In this document: one piece after another, positions 17,130-26,854 of the stretch
Position numbering within the stretch: the first letter of the stretch is position 1
How the letters are laid out: each line of letters opens with the position of its first letter
NCBI GenBank assembly: GCA_964524755.1
Contig: CAZGDR010000001.1
Coordinates: 46,294 to 110,293 of the forward strand
DNA from: JAQVOO01 sp964524755
GTDB lineage: Bacteria > Spirochaetota > Spirochaetia > Sphaerochaetales > Sphaerochaetaceae
Direction of reading: 5' to 3'
Length of the DNA: 64,000 bases
Program-made: the position numbers and the translations under genes
The notes under the pieces: model-generated
Seen by the model: only the letters and a program-made list of their open reading frames with translations
Databases searched by the model: none
Told to the model about the DNA's origin: nothing

Positions 17130-18771
17130 ACCTCTCATTATTCAAAGTGACTTAAGCCTTATGCTGGACGTACATTCACCATCAGCAGAGCAAGCACGTA
17201 ACGACTTAATAGCATTTGCCGAATTGGTAAAATCACCTGAACACGTACACACCTATGCAATTTCTGCCATTAGTTTGTGGAATGCTGCATCGGCGGGTAT
17301 TAGTGTAGATGAAGTTCTCAACCGTTTACAAAAATGGTCCCGCTACACCCTGCCTGAAACTGTGGTTTTTCATATCACAGAGATTGGTGGAAGATTTGGA
17401 AGTATTCAGTTATTACCCTACGATGATGAACATTATCTATTAACTGTTTCCCAACAAAGGTTTACGAGAGAAATGTTAGCCCGTAAACAAATTGCATCTA
17501 TGCTCATTCAATCTCCTGATGGATTTCTGGTACCGAAATATCAGCGGGGTGAATTAAAGTTACAACTCATCAAGCTCAATTTTCCAGTTGATGACCGCAT
17601 CCCATTAACGAAAGGGGAACCGGTGCCCATGACGTTCCGTTCTGTTTCATCACGTGGCGTCCCTTTTGTGTTACGTGATTATCAACAACTGGCAGCCAAC
17701 TCGGTGCTAGGCAATGGGGGCCCTGGCACGGGCTATGGTACAATTGTACTCCCCTGTGGATCAGGAAAAACAATTGTAGGCATGGAGATAATGACCCGTC
17801 TAGCGACACGTACCCTCATATTAACCACTAACGTAGCCGCAATTCACCAATGGATTGCAGAAATTACCGATAAATTAACCATTGATGCAGATTCTATAGG
17901 AGAATATTCAGGTTCTAGAAAAGAAGTTAAACCGATAACGGTTGGTACCTATCAGGTATTAACTTGGCGACCAGACAAAGAATCTGACTTTCCCCATATG
18001 CGCATTCTGAAAGAGGGCAACTGGGGTCTCATCATTTACGATGAAGTCCATATGTTGCCGGCTCCTGTTTTTAAAATCACGGCTGAATTACAAGCAATAC
18101 ACCGGGTAGGATTAACAGCTACCTTAATTCGAGAAGACAATCGTGAAGATGAGGTCTTTTCGTTAGTGGGCCCTAAACGGTATGACGTGCCATGGAGCGA
18201 ACTAGAAAACCAAGGCTGGATTGCTGAAGCTGTCTGTACTGAAATTCGAGTATCTCTCCCACAAACATTGGAGATCCCCTATGCTATCGGCACTAAACGG
18301 GAAAAATATCGAATTGCCAGTGAAAATCCGGCTAAAATACAGATCGTGAAAGACCTCATCGCCAACCATAGTGATGATTTTATTTTAGTAATCGGACAGT
18401 ATTTGGACCAGTTAAAAACTATTGCAAAAGAGCTTGGCGCGCCTTTGATTACCGGATCTACCCCTAATCCAAAGCGTGATGAACTCTATAACAGTTTCAG
18501 GGAAGGCAAACAAAGAATTTTAGTTGTTTCAAAAGTGGCAAACTTTGCCATAGACCTTCCTGATGCATCTGTTGCTATTCAAGTCTCGGGAACATTTGGC
18601 TCACGGCAAGAGGAGGCCCAAAGACTTGGACGGATCTTGAGACCGAAACGCAAAAGCTCTCATTTTTATTCATTAGTTACCCGTTACTCTTCCGAAGAAG
18701 AATTTAGTGCAAATCGACAAAAATTCTTAACAGAGCAAGGGTATAGTTACCATGTGGAGGTTTGGGAATGA
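17110..18771 (+). CDS. bacterial XPB/Ssl2-family DNA helicase
   Basis: SF2 helicase related to eukaryotic XPB. Of 553 residues, 1-120 form a Helicase_C_3-like module containing GISVDEVL. The motor follows: PCGSGKT (Walker A, near residue 216), DEVH (near 309), LTATL, the XPB-specific REDNRED stretch, and QRLGRILRPK (motif VI). ATG 17110 or 17119 is used, without a Shine-Dalgarno sequence, probably by coupling to aroC. The next gene overlaps by 4 bases. Family knowledge: bacterial XPBs occur in spirochaetes and actinobacteria and unwind 3'-5'; the physiological role is unsettled. Confidence 0.88.
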   Translation: MNNMDDKPLIIQSDLSLMLDVHSPSAEQARNDLIAFAELVKSPEHVHTYAISAISLWNAASAGISVDEVLNRLQKWSRYTLPETVVFHITEIGGRFGSIQLLPYDDEHYLLTVSQQRFTREMLARKQIASMLIQSPDGFLVPKYQRGELKLQLIKLNFPVDDRIPLTKGEPVPMTFRSVSSRGVPFVLRDYQQLAANSVLGNGGPGTGYGTIVLPCGSGKTIVGMEIMTRLATRTLILTTNVAAIHQWIAEITDKLTIDADSIGEYSGSRKEVKPITVGTYQVLTWRPDKESDFPHMRILKEGNWGLIIYDEVHMLPAPVFKITAELQAIHRVGLTATLIREDNREDEVFSLVGPKRYDVPWSELENQGWIAEAVCTEIRVSLPQTLEIPYAIGTKREKYRIASENPAKIQIVKDLIANHSDDFILVIGQYLDQLKTIAKELGAPLITGSTPNPKRDELYNSFREGKQRILVVSKVANFAIDLPDASVAIQVSGTFGSRQEEAQRLGRILRPKRKSSHFYSLVTRYSSEEEFSANRQKFLTEQGYSYHVEVWE

Positions 18772-20777
18772 CTTTACGTACACAATTAGAGGCATGGGAA
18801 CATGCCCTCGCATTATTAGCAGATGATATCTATCTTGATATCGTGCGAAATTTTATAGGAAGGGTCCCTACCCCTTTTCACAAACCAATCCTCACCAAAC
18901 GATTGACAACTCTTTTTTCAACTGAAGAGTTTATTCAACGGATTGAAGCTAGTTTTTCAGACCTTGATCGGAGATTGTTAGTTGGAGCTTATGTATTAGG
19001 AACCCCAACTCAAGCTGAGTTGTGCTCCTTATTTGATGAGACGATTCCTTATGCCACCGTCCAACAAAATGTAGTGAATTTAGAAGAACGTCTTTTATTG
19101 GTACCGAATCCAAATGCTCTTGAGCAACGTGGTGAACTGATGCTGAACCCACTACTTCGAGAGCGATTACTCGCTTCATCTCTTTCCACAAAAGATCTCT
19201 TTCCCCCCTCTGCGGACCATCAGGAACGATATCGTTTTGCTGAAGGTGATCCCAAGATTATTCGAGCATTATTGAGTCTACATATTCATGCTTCTTTAGG
19301 TACCAAAGAACGTAGTGAAAGACAATTACGTAATAAGTTTATTAAGGCAGTGTTTGGTAAAGAGGAGGACGAAGCGGTAGAGCTTATTATCCAATATAAT
19401 CGGCTACTCTTTCACACACAAGCTGTTTGTGAAAAAGGGAAAATCACCCATGTGCCTGCTAAACGAGCCCAGGCTCTACTGAATGCTAAACCGTCAGAGA
19501 TCCAACAGCTTTTATTCAAGACCGCTTGGCAAACAGATCCTGCATTAAATGAAAAACCAATTGAACCCACAATCCTAACCTCTTTCTTTACTATTCTGTC
19601 CCAATTATTAGAGACGTGTGCTATCTATGAGGAAGAACACCTGTTAATTGCTATCCGTATTGCGGCTTTAAAGAGTGCTCTACCAGTCGGAGATTTTTCT
19701 CAATTACTCACTACTCTGACGGCAGTGGGACTGACTACACAGAGTGCAGATTTCGAGAATGAAGAGGATGATTCACGTCTTGAACCAACCATTGATAGTG
19801 ACTTAACTATCTCTTTTACGCAAAACCTTCCCAGTTTCGAGGGGAACGTAGATATCTATCGTCTCGCTTTAGTGAAGAAGGTCGATGTCGTTAGTTCGTA
19901 TGAGATTAACAAGGCCACTATTTTGAAGGCGTTTGATGTGGGGATATCGGTGGATGAGATTTTGGCATATCTAAAAAGACTTACTAAAAATATCCCACAA
20001 AGTTTAAAAGACTTACTCGGACACTGGAAACAGGAGTATGCAGCCATTACTATCTATGATGGAATCGTAGTGAAAGCTGATGAACGACTCAGTAGAATCA
20101 TCGATGCCTTGCCGACGTTACAACACCATATCATCGCTCAAGTTGGACCGGGTTTGTATCTCTTTTCACGAGATGAAGAGCTCCAATGGCGCGAGATATT
20201 AACTTCAACCGGTATTGGGTTACTTCCTAGCAGTATCAGTGAAACGCCTAAAGATCCATCACCTGAACTCTCTCCACTACAGGAGACTCAACAACCATCG
20301 GCCACCTTTGCAGAGGTTTTGCAACAATTACCTGCAGAGCGACCTCCAATGGAAGCTCTACCAGATTTCCAAACTGAGTTACTTACTCTTGCCAGAAAGA
20401 AAGCTGCTAATAAGGGTGATAAAGAAGAACTTGAAGCTAGAATTGAACGTAAACTTTTATTAGTTCCTTCCCAAGTTGTTACTTTAGAAGGGCATACAAA
20501 AACTATGCAAGCGAGTGGATTTGATTTCCAAGGCAAGGTGAATCTGTGTAAATCGACCATAAACTCTAAAGTAGACTTACTTGAATTGCAAATGCTCGAT
20601 GACGACGGGAACTCTCATATTCTCCTCACCGAAGCCAAGGAACTCATTAGTAGCACTACTGCAAACGAAGCTTCTATTCGAGTTTCTATCTTGCCGCAAG
20701 AAGAGGAAAAGGTAATCCCTATAGCTAAGGTCTTTCGGGTAAGAAAACTCCGACGATCAATATTCTTCGAGTCCTAA
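18768..20777 (+). CDS. XPB-associated protein with Helicase_C_3-type module
   Basis: 669 residues, no ATPase motifs. It overlaps the XPB stop codon (ATGA) and has GTGGAGG upstream. The N-terminal 150 residues are helical. Around residues 365-480 a module with GISVDEILAYLKRL and PQSLKDLLGHWKQ followed by a beta segment matches the Helicase_C_3 domain, and the same GISVDE core occurs in the N-terminal part of the XPB protein next door. The C-terminal 130 residues look beta-rich. The arrangement resembles mycobacterial ercc3 (Rv0861c) beside Rv0862c. It overlaps convergent aroDE by 21 bases. Confidence 0.7.
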   Translation: MTLRTQLEAWEHALALLADDIYLDIVRNFIGRVPTPFHKPILTKRLTTLFSTEEFIQRIEASFSDLDRRLLVGAYVLGTPTQAELCSLFDETIPYATVQQNVVNLEERLLLVPNPNALEQRGELMLNPLLRERLLASSLSTKDLFPPSADHQERYRFAEGDPKIIRALLSLHIHASLGTKERSERQLRNKFIKAVFGKEEDEAVELIIQYNRLLFHTQAVCEKGKITHVPAKRAQALLNAKPSEIQQLLFKTAWQTDPALNEKPIEPTILTSFFTILSQLLETCAIYEEEHLLIAIRIAALKSALPVGDFSQLLTTLTAVGLTTQSADFENEEDDSRLEPTIDSDLTISFTQNLPSFEGNVDIYRLALVKKVDVVSSYEINKATILKAFDVGISVDEILAYLKRLTKNIPQSLKDLLGHWKQEYAAITIYDGIVVKADERLSRIIDALPTLQHHIIAQVGPGLYLFSRDEELQWREILTSTGIGLLPSSISETPKDPSPELSPLQETQQPSATFAEVLQQLPAERPPMEALPDFQTELLTLARKKAANKGDKEELEARIERKLLLVPSQVVTLEGHTKTMQASGFDFQGKVNLCKSTINSKVDLLELQMLDDDGNSHILLTEAKELISSTTANEASIRVSILPQEEEKVIPIAKVFRVRKLRRSIFFES

Positions 20778-22214
20778 ATCCTGTTCTAACCGTTTGGGAT
20801 AATGGTATCCGGAAAAAGATTCAAATTGGAGTTTTCCTTGGCGGATCAACATGTCTATGCCAAAAAGTATGCGGCATCCCGCTTGCTGGGCTCTCTTTAC
20901 AAGTGCCGTCTGTTTTGGCCTATAGATTAACTCATAGACTGTTTGCTTGCTTTTAAATGTATAGTGAGGAATAGGATCGGCTTCATCGTTAGGAGACATA
21001 CCCACCGATGTCGTTTGCACGATCAGATCGACATCTTTGTACTTACCAGCATGCTCTAATGAATCAAAGCTCGCCATAGTCTCTTCAGCTAAACCCTGGG
21101 CTCGTTTTATGTCTCGATTTACAATGATTACTTTACACCCATGATTGCGTAAGGCCCATACCACGGCTCGAGCAGCACCGCCGGCTCCAACTACCAAAGC
21201 ACTCTGCATCGTCCGAGAATCAATTTCGGTCACTAGAGGTTCTATAAAGCCATAGTAATCGGTATTAGTCCCCTTCCACAAGTTTTTAGCACGCACCACG
21301 GTATTACAACTTCCTATCTGTTTTACTTCCCGCGTAATCTTTCCTAAATAGGGTAATACGTGCTGTTTATGAGGCACGGTAACCGATACTCCCGATATCT
21401 TTAACATCTCGGCTAGAATAAAAAAGGAACGGACTGTATCGACAAGAAAGGGGAGATAGATGGCATTAAAGTTTATTTCATGGAATCCTGGATTTTGAAT
21501 AAGCGGAGAAAATGAGTGGAGCACTGGGTTCCCTATTACACCAAATATTTTAGTGCGGTCATCAACTTTATCTGCCCGATAGAGTTCTTTCATTTTCTGA
21601 GCTGAAATCTGCCCTGGAGCTATTTCATTATCACTGCAGTAGGTTAGTATGGATCCTACTTTTTTGTAAAGAATACGGGAAGGTAATCCAAAATCACCCA
21701 TCCCCAATACAATTTTATTAGGGACGCTCTCAAGCTCAGTTTTAACCCGGAAAAGAGTAATTAGATCGATCACTGAGTTGGGGGTGACCGCCATTTTAGG
21801 AATTTCTCCTCGACTCGCGATCTTAGCTATCCTATGAAATATATCGGAGGGGATCCCCGTAAAATCGTGTACCGAACGAATGATGGAGATGCCTCTAGAA
21901 CGTGCTTTTTGTTCTATAATAGAACGTTTGACATCATTTTCAATATCTACATAGGCAAAATTACCATCCAGGCACTCCTGCATGAGGATTGCCCTCACCC
22001 GCTCCGAGGCCGTAAAAGCCCCTCCATCGACTTTCCTGCGACACGTTAAGATAACTGGAACTTCTACCAATTCGGGAAATTTGGGGGCTTCTTTACGAGC
22101 ACTCTCCTCTAAGAGGTCGAGACGTAGTTCAACTACATCGATATACGAACGGTTGCGCTCATATTGGGATATATTCTCTTCGATTGTACTACCAGTAAGA
22201 ACCAAACAAATCAT
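20757..22214 (-). CDS. aroDE: bifunctional 3-dehydroquinate dehydratase / shikimate dehydrogenase (AroDE fusion)
   Basis: One chain catalyses steps three and four of the shikimate pathway. Residues 1-215 are a type I dehydroquinase with ELRLDLL, SVHDF (catalytic His) and KMAVTP (Schiff-base Lys). Residues 225-485 are shikimate dehydrogenase with HSFSPLIQN, VTVPHK (catalytic Lys), GTNTDYYGF (Asp) and the NADP-binding GAGGAARAV. GGAGG before ATG 22214 sets the start (485 residues). Fusions of this order are known from plants and chlamydiae. It converges on the aroK-aroC transcript. Confidence 0.92.
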   Translation of the reverse strand: MICLVLTGSTIEENISQYERNRSYIDVVELRLDLLEESARKEAPKFPELVEVPVILTCRRKVDGGAFTASERVRAILMQECLDGNFAYVDIENDVKRSIIEQKARSRGISIIRSVHDFTGIPSDIFHRIAKIASRGEIPKMAVTPNSVIDLITLFRVKTELESVPNKIVLGMGDFGLPSRILYKKVGSILTYCSDNEIAPGQISAQKMKELYRADKVDDRTKIFGVIGNPVLHSFSPLIQNPGFHEINFNAIYLPFLVDTVRSFFILAEMLKISGVSVTVPHKQHVLPYLGKITREVKQIGSCNTVVRAKNLWKGTNTDYYGFIEPLVTEIDSRTMQSALVVGAGGAARAVVWALRNHGCKVIIVNRDIKRAQGLAEETMASFDSLEHAGKYKDVDLIVQTTSVGMSPNDEADPIPHYTFKSKQTVYELIYRPKQTALVKRAQQAGCRILFGIDMLIRQGKLQFESFSGYHYPKRLEQDLGLEEY

Positions 22215-22295
22215 CAAAGATCCTCCATAGCCCATATGTAGTGCAGACACATGGGAGGACTCCTTGCATCCCGAGGCACCGTTATGGTACCTTTT

Positions 22296-22324
22296 ATAAT
22301 ACTCGTTACAACACGAATCTGCAA
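22296..22324 (-). promoter_or_regulatory. aroDE promoter
   Basis: On the minus strand TTGCAG (22324-22319) and TATTAT (22301-22296) are 17 bases apart. The leader downstream contains an imperfect hairpin at 22231-22255 before the GGAGG of aroDE. On the plus strand the same place reads TATAAT (22295-22300) and may serve the divergent ABC-F gene, but no good -35 box is present for it. Confidence 0.6.
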
Positions 22325-22347
22325 CACCTTCCAAAATAGAGGAGCAC

Positions 22348-24306
22348 ATGGGCACATTACAAATTCAGAATATCAGCCTCGCCTATGGAGATCGAGATCT
22401 TCTTAGTGATATCAGTTTCACCCTCTCTGGGCGTGCAAGAGCGGCCCTCACGGGGGGTAATGGGTCAGGAAAGTCAACCTTGTTGCGCATCATCAGTGGC
22501 GAAATTGATAGTGACCATGGTCTCATTGCTACCACAAAGGGGATGCGCATCGCCTACCTTCCCCAATCTGACATCGTCCATGCCGGCACAACTCTCGTTG
22601 CAGAAGTAGAAAAAGCCTACTCACGGTTTGCGCCCCTGTTGGAGAGGCAGACCGTAATTGGGCACGAATTAGCTCAAATAGAGGCCAACCAGCATCATGG
22701 TCATTTGACTGAAGAGTTACACCAGATTCAAGAAACACTATTTTCGAGCTCGTATTTCAGACGGGAAGCTCATATTGAACAGGTTCTCAAAGGACTCGGT
22801 TTCTCCCCCATCGATTTTTCACGTCGCTGTGAAGAATTCAGCGGTGGCTGGCAAATGCGAATAGCCCTTGCCAAGGTGTTGGTGGAAGATCCAGAAGTGA
22901 TGTTGCTGGATGAACCTACCAACTACCTCGATATAGAAGCTCGTATCTGGTTGCGTAACTATATCCATCAATATAAGGGTGCGGTGATGATGGTTTCTCA
23001 CGATCAAGATTTCTTAGACGAGACTATCAATGAGGTGTATGAACTGTTTAATGGAACGCTTACACGGTACAATGGTAATTACACGGCTTATCAGAGACAA
23101 CGTGAAATGGAATTAGATCAAATAGAAAAAGCCTATAAAACACAACGTAAAGAGGTTGAAAAAACCGAACAATTCATTGAACGATTCCGCTATAAAGCTT
23201 CTAAAGCGAAACAAGTTCAGAGTCGTGAAAAACAATTAGAGAAATTACAAATTGTTGAAATACCCCCCCATCTTCGCACCCTCTCCTTCTCATTTCCTGA
23301 CCCTCCCCACAGTGGTAAAGATGTTATCATGATTGAAGAGCTATCTAAAAGTTATGGAGATTTACACATCTTTGACAGCTTATCGCTAGTGGTAAATAAG
23401 GGCGATCGTTTAGCAGTCACTGGGCGTAATGGAGCCGGTAAGTCAACGTTATTGCGTATGTTAGCCCAGGAGGATAGTGACTATCGAGGAATGTTAGAAC
23501 TGGGTGCTGGAGTAACGCTGGGCTATTTCGCCCAAGACATTGAACATACTCTCAATCCATCCAACACTATTTTACAAGAAGTTGAAACTGTTGCCAACAC
23601 TTTTGACATTCCCAGACTCCGTTCATTATTGGGTTCTTTCTTGTTCAGCGACGATGATGTCGATAAGCGTGTCAGTATTCTGAGCGGTGGTGAAAGAAGT
23701 CGTTTAGCGTTGGCCAAGATTCTGTTGCATCCAGCTAATCTTCTTTTACTGGATGAACCTACCAGCCATCTCGATATTAACGCTAAAAACATGCTTCTTG
23801 AAGCTTTAAAAGCTTATCAAGGGACGGTGGTGTTTGTTTCCCATGACACACACTTCATAAAGAATATTGCTAATAGGATCCTCTACCTCAGTGAAGGTCC
23901 TCCCGAGTTGTTTGAAGGAGACTATGATTACTTTGCTTGGAAGTTGGAACAAAAAGAGGCGATTGAACAATCTGAAGCAGAGCAGGTTTCTCCTGTCATA
24001 TCTGCAAGTAAAGAGATCGCCAATCTAAACTGGAAAGAGACTAATCGCCTCAAGAACCGCTACCGCAATTTACACAAAGAGGCTGAGGATCTTTTAGTGG
24101 CCATTGAAACTAAACAAGAAACCATAGCCAAAGTACTGGAAGAGATGGCATTAGAAAAAAACTATTCAGATAGTGAGCGTATAACCACCCTCATTTCAAA
24201 AAAAGAGCATTTAGAGAAAGAACACACGAAGATGGAAGAACTATGGTTTGCAATGCACGAAGAGATGCAAGAGATGGAGGAGAGCGTTGGCTTATCAAAT
24301 TCCTAA
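22348..24306 (+). CDS. ABC-F family ATPase (ribosome-associated type)
   Basis: 652 residues with two ABC ATPase cassettes and no membrane segments. Cassette 1 has GGNGSGKST (near residue 36), signature FSGGWQMR and LLLDEPTNYLD; cassette 2 has GRNGAGKST, LSGGERSR and DEPTSHLD. The charged linker between them (about residues 240-310) is the ribosome-facing arm of ABC-F proteins. A C-terminal coiled coil of about 90 residues resembles Uup. GAGGAG precedes ATG. Likely a translation factor rather than a transporter part; the subfamily is uncertain. Confidence 0.85.
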   Translation: MGTLQIQNISLAYGDRDLLSDISFTLSGRARAALTGGNGSGKSTLLRIISGEIDSDHGLIATTKGMRIAYLPQSDIVHAGTTLVAEVEKAYSRFAPLLERQTVIGHELAQIEANQHHGHLTEELHQIQETLFSSSYFRREAHIEQVLKGLGFSPIDFSRRCEEFSGGWQMRIALAKVLVEDPEVMLLDEPTNYLDIEARIWLRNYIHQYKGAVMMVSHDQDFLDETINEVYELFNGTLTRYNGNYTAYQRQREMELDQIEKAYKTQRKEVEKTEQFIERFRYKASKAKQVQSREKQLEKLQIVEIPPHLRTLSFSFPDPPHSGKDVIMIEELSKSYGDLHIFDSLSLVVNKGDRLAVTGRNGAGKSTLLRMLAQEDSDYRGMLELGAGVTLGYFAQDIEHTLNPSNTILQEVETVANTFDIPRLRSLLGSFLFSDDDVDKRVSILSGGERSRLALAKILLHPANLLLLDEPTSHLDINAKNMLLEALKAYQGTVVFVSHDTHFIKNIANRILYLSEGPPELFEGDYDYFAWKLEQKEAIEQSEAEQVSPVISASKEIANLNWKETNRLKNRYRNLHKEAEDLLVAIETKQETIAKVLEEMALEKNYSDSERITTLISKKEHLEKEHTKMEELWFAMHEEMQEMEESVGLSNS

Positions 24307-24949
24307 CATTGACCTTTCCTTTTCCAGATTGCTCCCCCGTCTGATTCTAGCTTCAAAGTCTCCGGCAAGAAAAGCTCTCTTAGAAGCTAGTGGCTGTTCT
24401 GTAGTTGCCATCCCGACCAATAGTGATGAATACCATGGTCTCATCGCAGGTAAAGAAGTTGTACACTATTTAGCCCAGAAGAAATTAGACGCATTCCTGC
24501 AGACCTACGGGCCGGCCAAAATTCCGATTCTGGCTGCCGACACACTAGTTGGTTATAATGGGAAACTCATCGGTAAGGCCAAAAGCGAAGCAGAAGCCAA
24601 AGAGCATATTTCTCTCTTAGCTGGTCAAACACACTCTGTATTTTCTGGGTTTTCTTTATGGTTTCCCCCTTCAGCTCATCGTGAAGCGCAACATATGAGT
24701 GGAAGCGATGAAACCTTGGTAACTTTTCGAAATATTGATGCTGAAGAACTAATTACCTATATTGCAAGCAATGATTGGCTAGGTGCAGCTGGTTCTTATC
24801 GTATTCAAGGTTTAGCTAATTCATTTATTATTGATGTTAAAGGGGATTATGCTACGGTAGTGGGGTTGCCTATCCGAGCAATTTCTGCCATATTATCTGC
24901 ACCGGGTTGTCTTTACAACACGGAATATCCACCCGAGGGTGAGAAATAG
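24287..24949 (+). CDS. maf: Maf-like nucleoside triphosphate pyrophosphatase
   Basis: Hydrolyses non-canonical or modified nucleoside triphosphates to monophosphates. The family start signature LILASKSPARKALLEASG and AADTLV are visible. A TTG at 24287 has GGAGG six bases upstream and overlaps the ABC-F gene by 20 bases, giving 220 residues; the next candidate upstream, ATG 24248, lacks a ribosome-binding site. The C-terminal part has GAAGSYRIQGLA (usual form GxAGAYxIQG). Located just upstream of rpsB. Confidence 0.85.
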   Translation: MAYQIPNIDLSFSRLLPRLILASKSPARKALLEASGCSVVAIPTNSDEYHGLIAGKEVVHYLAQKKLDAFLQTYGPAKIPILAADTLVGYNGKLIGKAKSEAEAKEHISLLAGQTHSVFSGFSLWFPPSAHREAQHMSGSDETLVTFRNIDAEELITYIASNDWLGAAGSYRIQGLANSFIIDVKGDYATVVGLPIRAISAILSAPGCLYNTEYPPEGEK

Positions 24950-25004
24950 CGAAGGAGATGGTTCATTACCTTATAAGGTAGTTCAAACCGTCACAGGAGG
25001 AATT

Positions 25005-25937
25005 GTGTCCGTAGTCACTATGAAAAGCCTGCTTGAATCAGGCGTACATTTTGGTCACCAAACCAAAAGATGGAATCCAAAGATGGCCCGCTTCATTTTT
25101 TCAGAACGAAATGGGATTCACATCATTGACCTGCAGAAAACGAGTGCATGTATTGTGGAAGCATATGATGCAGTCCGTTCTCAAGTAAAGCAGGGAAAAT
25201 CGATTTTGTTCGTCGGAACAAAAAAACAAGCCCAACAGACAATTGAGAATGAAGCTAAACGTTGTGGTATGCCGTACGTCAACAACCGTTGGCTTGGTGG
25301 TATGCTTACCAACTTTACCACTATTAAAAAGTCGATCAATCGCCTTAAGAAACTTGAAAAAGAGGAGACTGATGGAACTTTTGAAAGTTATACCAAGAAA
25401 GAGATTGCTTTAAACCTTAAGGAAAAAGCAAAACTTGAGAAAAACCTTGGCGGTATCAAAGAGATGAAAGATCTCCCCGGCGCAATTTTTGTAATTGACA
25501 CTAAAAAGGAAGCCATCGCCGTAGCAGAAGCTACCCGATTAGGTATTCCAGTTATTGCTGTTGTCGATACAAACTGTGACCCCACTCATATCACCTATCC
25601 TATTCCCGGTAACGATGATGCAATCCGAGCTATCTCCTTATTTGTCGAAATTATTGCTAATGCAGTACTCGATGCGGACAAGGAAGTTGGAATTGAGATT
25701 ATTGAAACCTTACCTGAGCTAGAACCGGAACCAGTTGCGGAAGAAGAAGTTCTTGAAGAGACTGAAGTTAAAGAAGAGGTAGTGTTTGCTACCGATGATG
25801 AAAACACCGACTACACCAAGTTCGAAGCAACGGATGAAGAGCCTGAAGATGCTGAAGAAAATGTTTCTAAAGTAAAAGCTGTAAAAGTAACTGAAGGCGG
25901 AATTGAGGTCGATGAGGAAATCCTTTATAAGGACTAA
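25005..25937 (+). CDS. rpsB: 30S ribosomal protein uS2 with acidic C-terminal extension
   Basis: Small-subunit protein on the head/platform near S1. A GTG at 25005 preceded by AGGAGG (24995-25000) sets the start. SVVTMKSLLESGVHFGHQTK and RWLGGMLTNF are standard. About 70 residues after the usual end are an added Glu/Asp-rich tail (LEPEPVAEEEVLEE and onward). A 14-base perfect palindrome (24967-24980) lies in the leader and could be a control element. First gene of the rpsB-tsf-frr-uppS-cdsA-dxr-rseP series. Confidence 0.95.
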   Translation: MSVVTMKSLLESGVHFGHQTKRWNPKMARFIFSERNGIHIIDLQKTSACIVEAYDAVRSQVKQGKSILFVGTKKQAQQTIENEAKRCGMPYVNNRWLGGMLTNFTTIKKSINRLKKLEKEETDGTFESYTKKEIALNLKEKAKLEKNLGGIKEMKDLPGAIFVIDTKKEAIAVAEATRLGIPVIAVVDTNCDPTHITYPIPGNDDAIRAISLFVEIIANAVLDADKEVGIEIIETLPELEPEPVAEEEVLEETEVKEEVVFATDDENTDYTKFEATDEEPEDAEENVSKVKAVKVTEGGIEVDEEILYKD

Positions 25938-25960
25938 TTTAGGTAAACAAGGAGAATGAT

Positions 25961-26803
25961 GTGGAAATTACCGCAGCAATTGTAAAAAAACTACGTGATG
26001 CTACCAATGCTGGTATGATGGATTGTAAAAAAGCCTTGGTCAAAGCTGAAGGAGACTTCGCTAAAGCCGAAAAAATTCTAAAAGAGATGGGCCTCGCCGC
26101 AGTCGCTAAACGAGCTGGCCGAGCAACTAATAATGGGCGAGCCTTCACACTAGTGACCAACGATAAGGCTGTTATTTTAGAAATGGTGTGTGAAACTGAT
26201 TTTGTAGCTCGAAATAAAGACTTTATTGCTTTAGGTGAAAAACTTTGTCAGGATATCGTGGAACATGAATATACCGAGATCGTGCCAGAACTTGAACTTC
26301 AAGTAAAAGATTTGATTACTAAGATTAAAGAGAACATGTCTCTAAAAAGATTCCAAGTAATTGATATAGATGACAAAACCTTAGTTGCCGATTATGTACA
26401 TGGAGAGGGTTCACTTGCCGTTCTGGTGACCTTAACAACAGATAAGCCTGAAGTATTGAAACTCGATAAGGTTAAAGAGTTTGCTTTTGACTGTGCTTTG
26501 CACGTCGCTGCATTCTCACCCCAATATCTCTCAGCCGACAAAATTGATGCTGATTATATCAAAGAACAAACTGAGATCTTCACCACACAAGCTTTAGCTT
26601 TAGGCAAACCTGAAAAAGTTGTCGCGGGCATTGTACAAGGAAAACTGGCCAAACACTTTAGTGAAATTTGCTTCCTACAACAGCCTTTTGTTAAAGATGA
26701 TTCTCAATCAGTAGAAAAAGTCTTAGCAGCCCTTGCCAAAGAAGTGGATGCAAAACTTACTATTAGTGACTATACGAATTATCGTGTAGGCGTAGAGGAA
26801 TAG
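25961..26803 (+). CDS. tsf: translation elongation factor Ts
   Basis: Guanine nucleotide exchange factor for EF-Tu. 280 residues with the N-terminal signature LRDATNAGMMDCKKAL and VCETDFVARN. GTG start after AAGGAG. Follows rpsB by 23 bases, the usual order, and ends at a strong hairpin before frr. Confidence 0.96.
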   Translation: MEITAAIVKKLRDATNAGMMDCKKALVKAEGDFAKAEKILKEMGLAAVAKRAGRATNNGRAFTLVTNDKAVILEMVCETDFVARNKDFIALGEKLCQDIVEHEYTEIVPELELQVKDLITKIKENMSLKRFQVIDIDDKTLVADYVHGEGSLAVLVTLTTDKPEVLKLDKVKEFAFDCALHVAAFSPQYLSADKIDADYIKEQTEIFTTQALALGKPEKVVAGIVQGKLAKHFSEICFLQQPFVKDDSQSVEKVLAALAKEVDAKLTISDYTNYRVGVEE

Positions 26804-26813
26804 AATTTGAATT

Positions 26814-26843
26814 ACAAACCGCCTTCGAAGGCGGTTTGTTTCT
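26814..26843 (+). terminator. hairpin between tsf and frr (partial terminator)
   Basis: A 26-base perfect palindrome, 26814-26839, with core CCGCCTTCGAAGGCGG, followed by only a short T-rich stretch. The frr ribosome-binding site follows at once, so it may reduce read-through rather than stop it. Confidence 0.7.
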
Positions 26844-26854
26844 GGAGGTAGATT

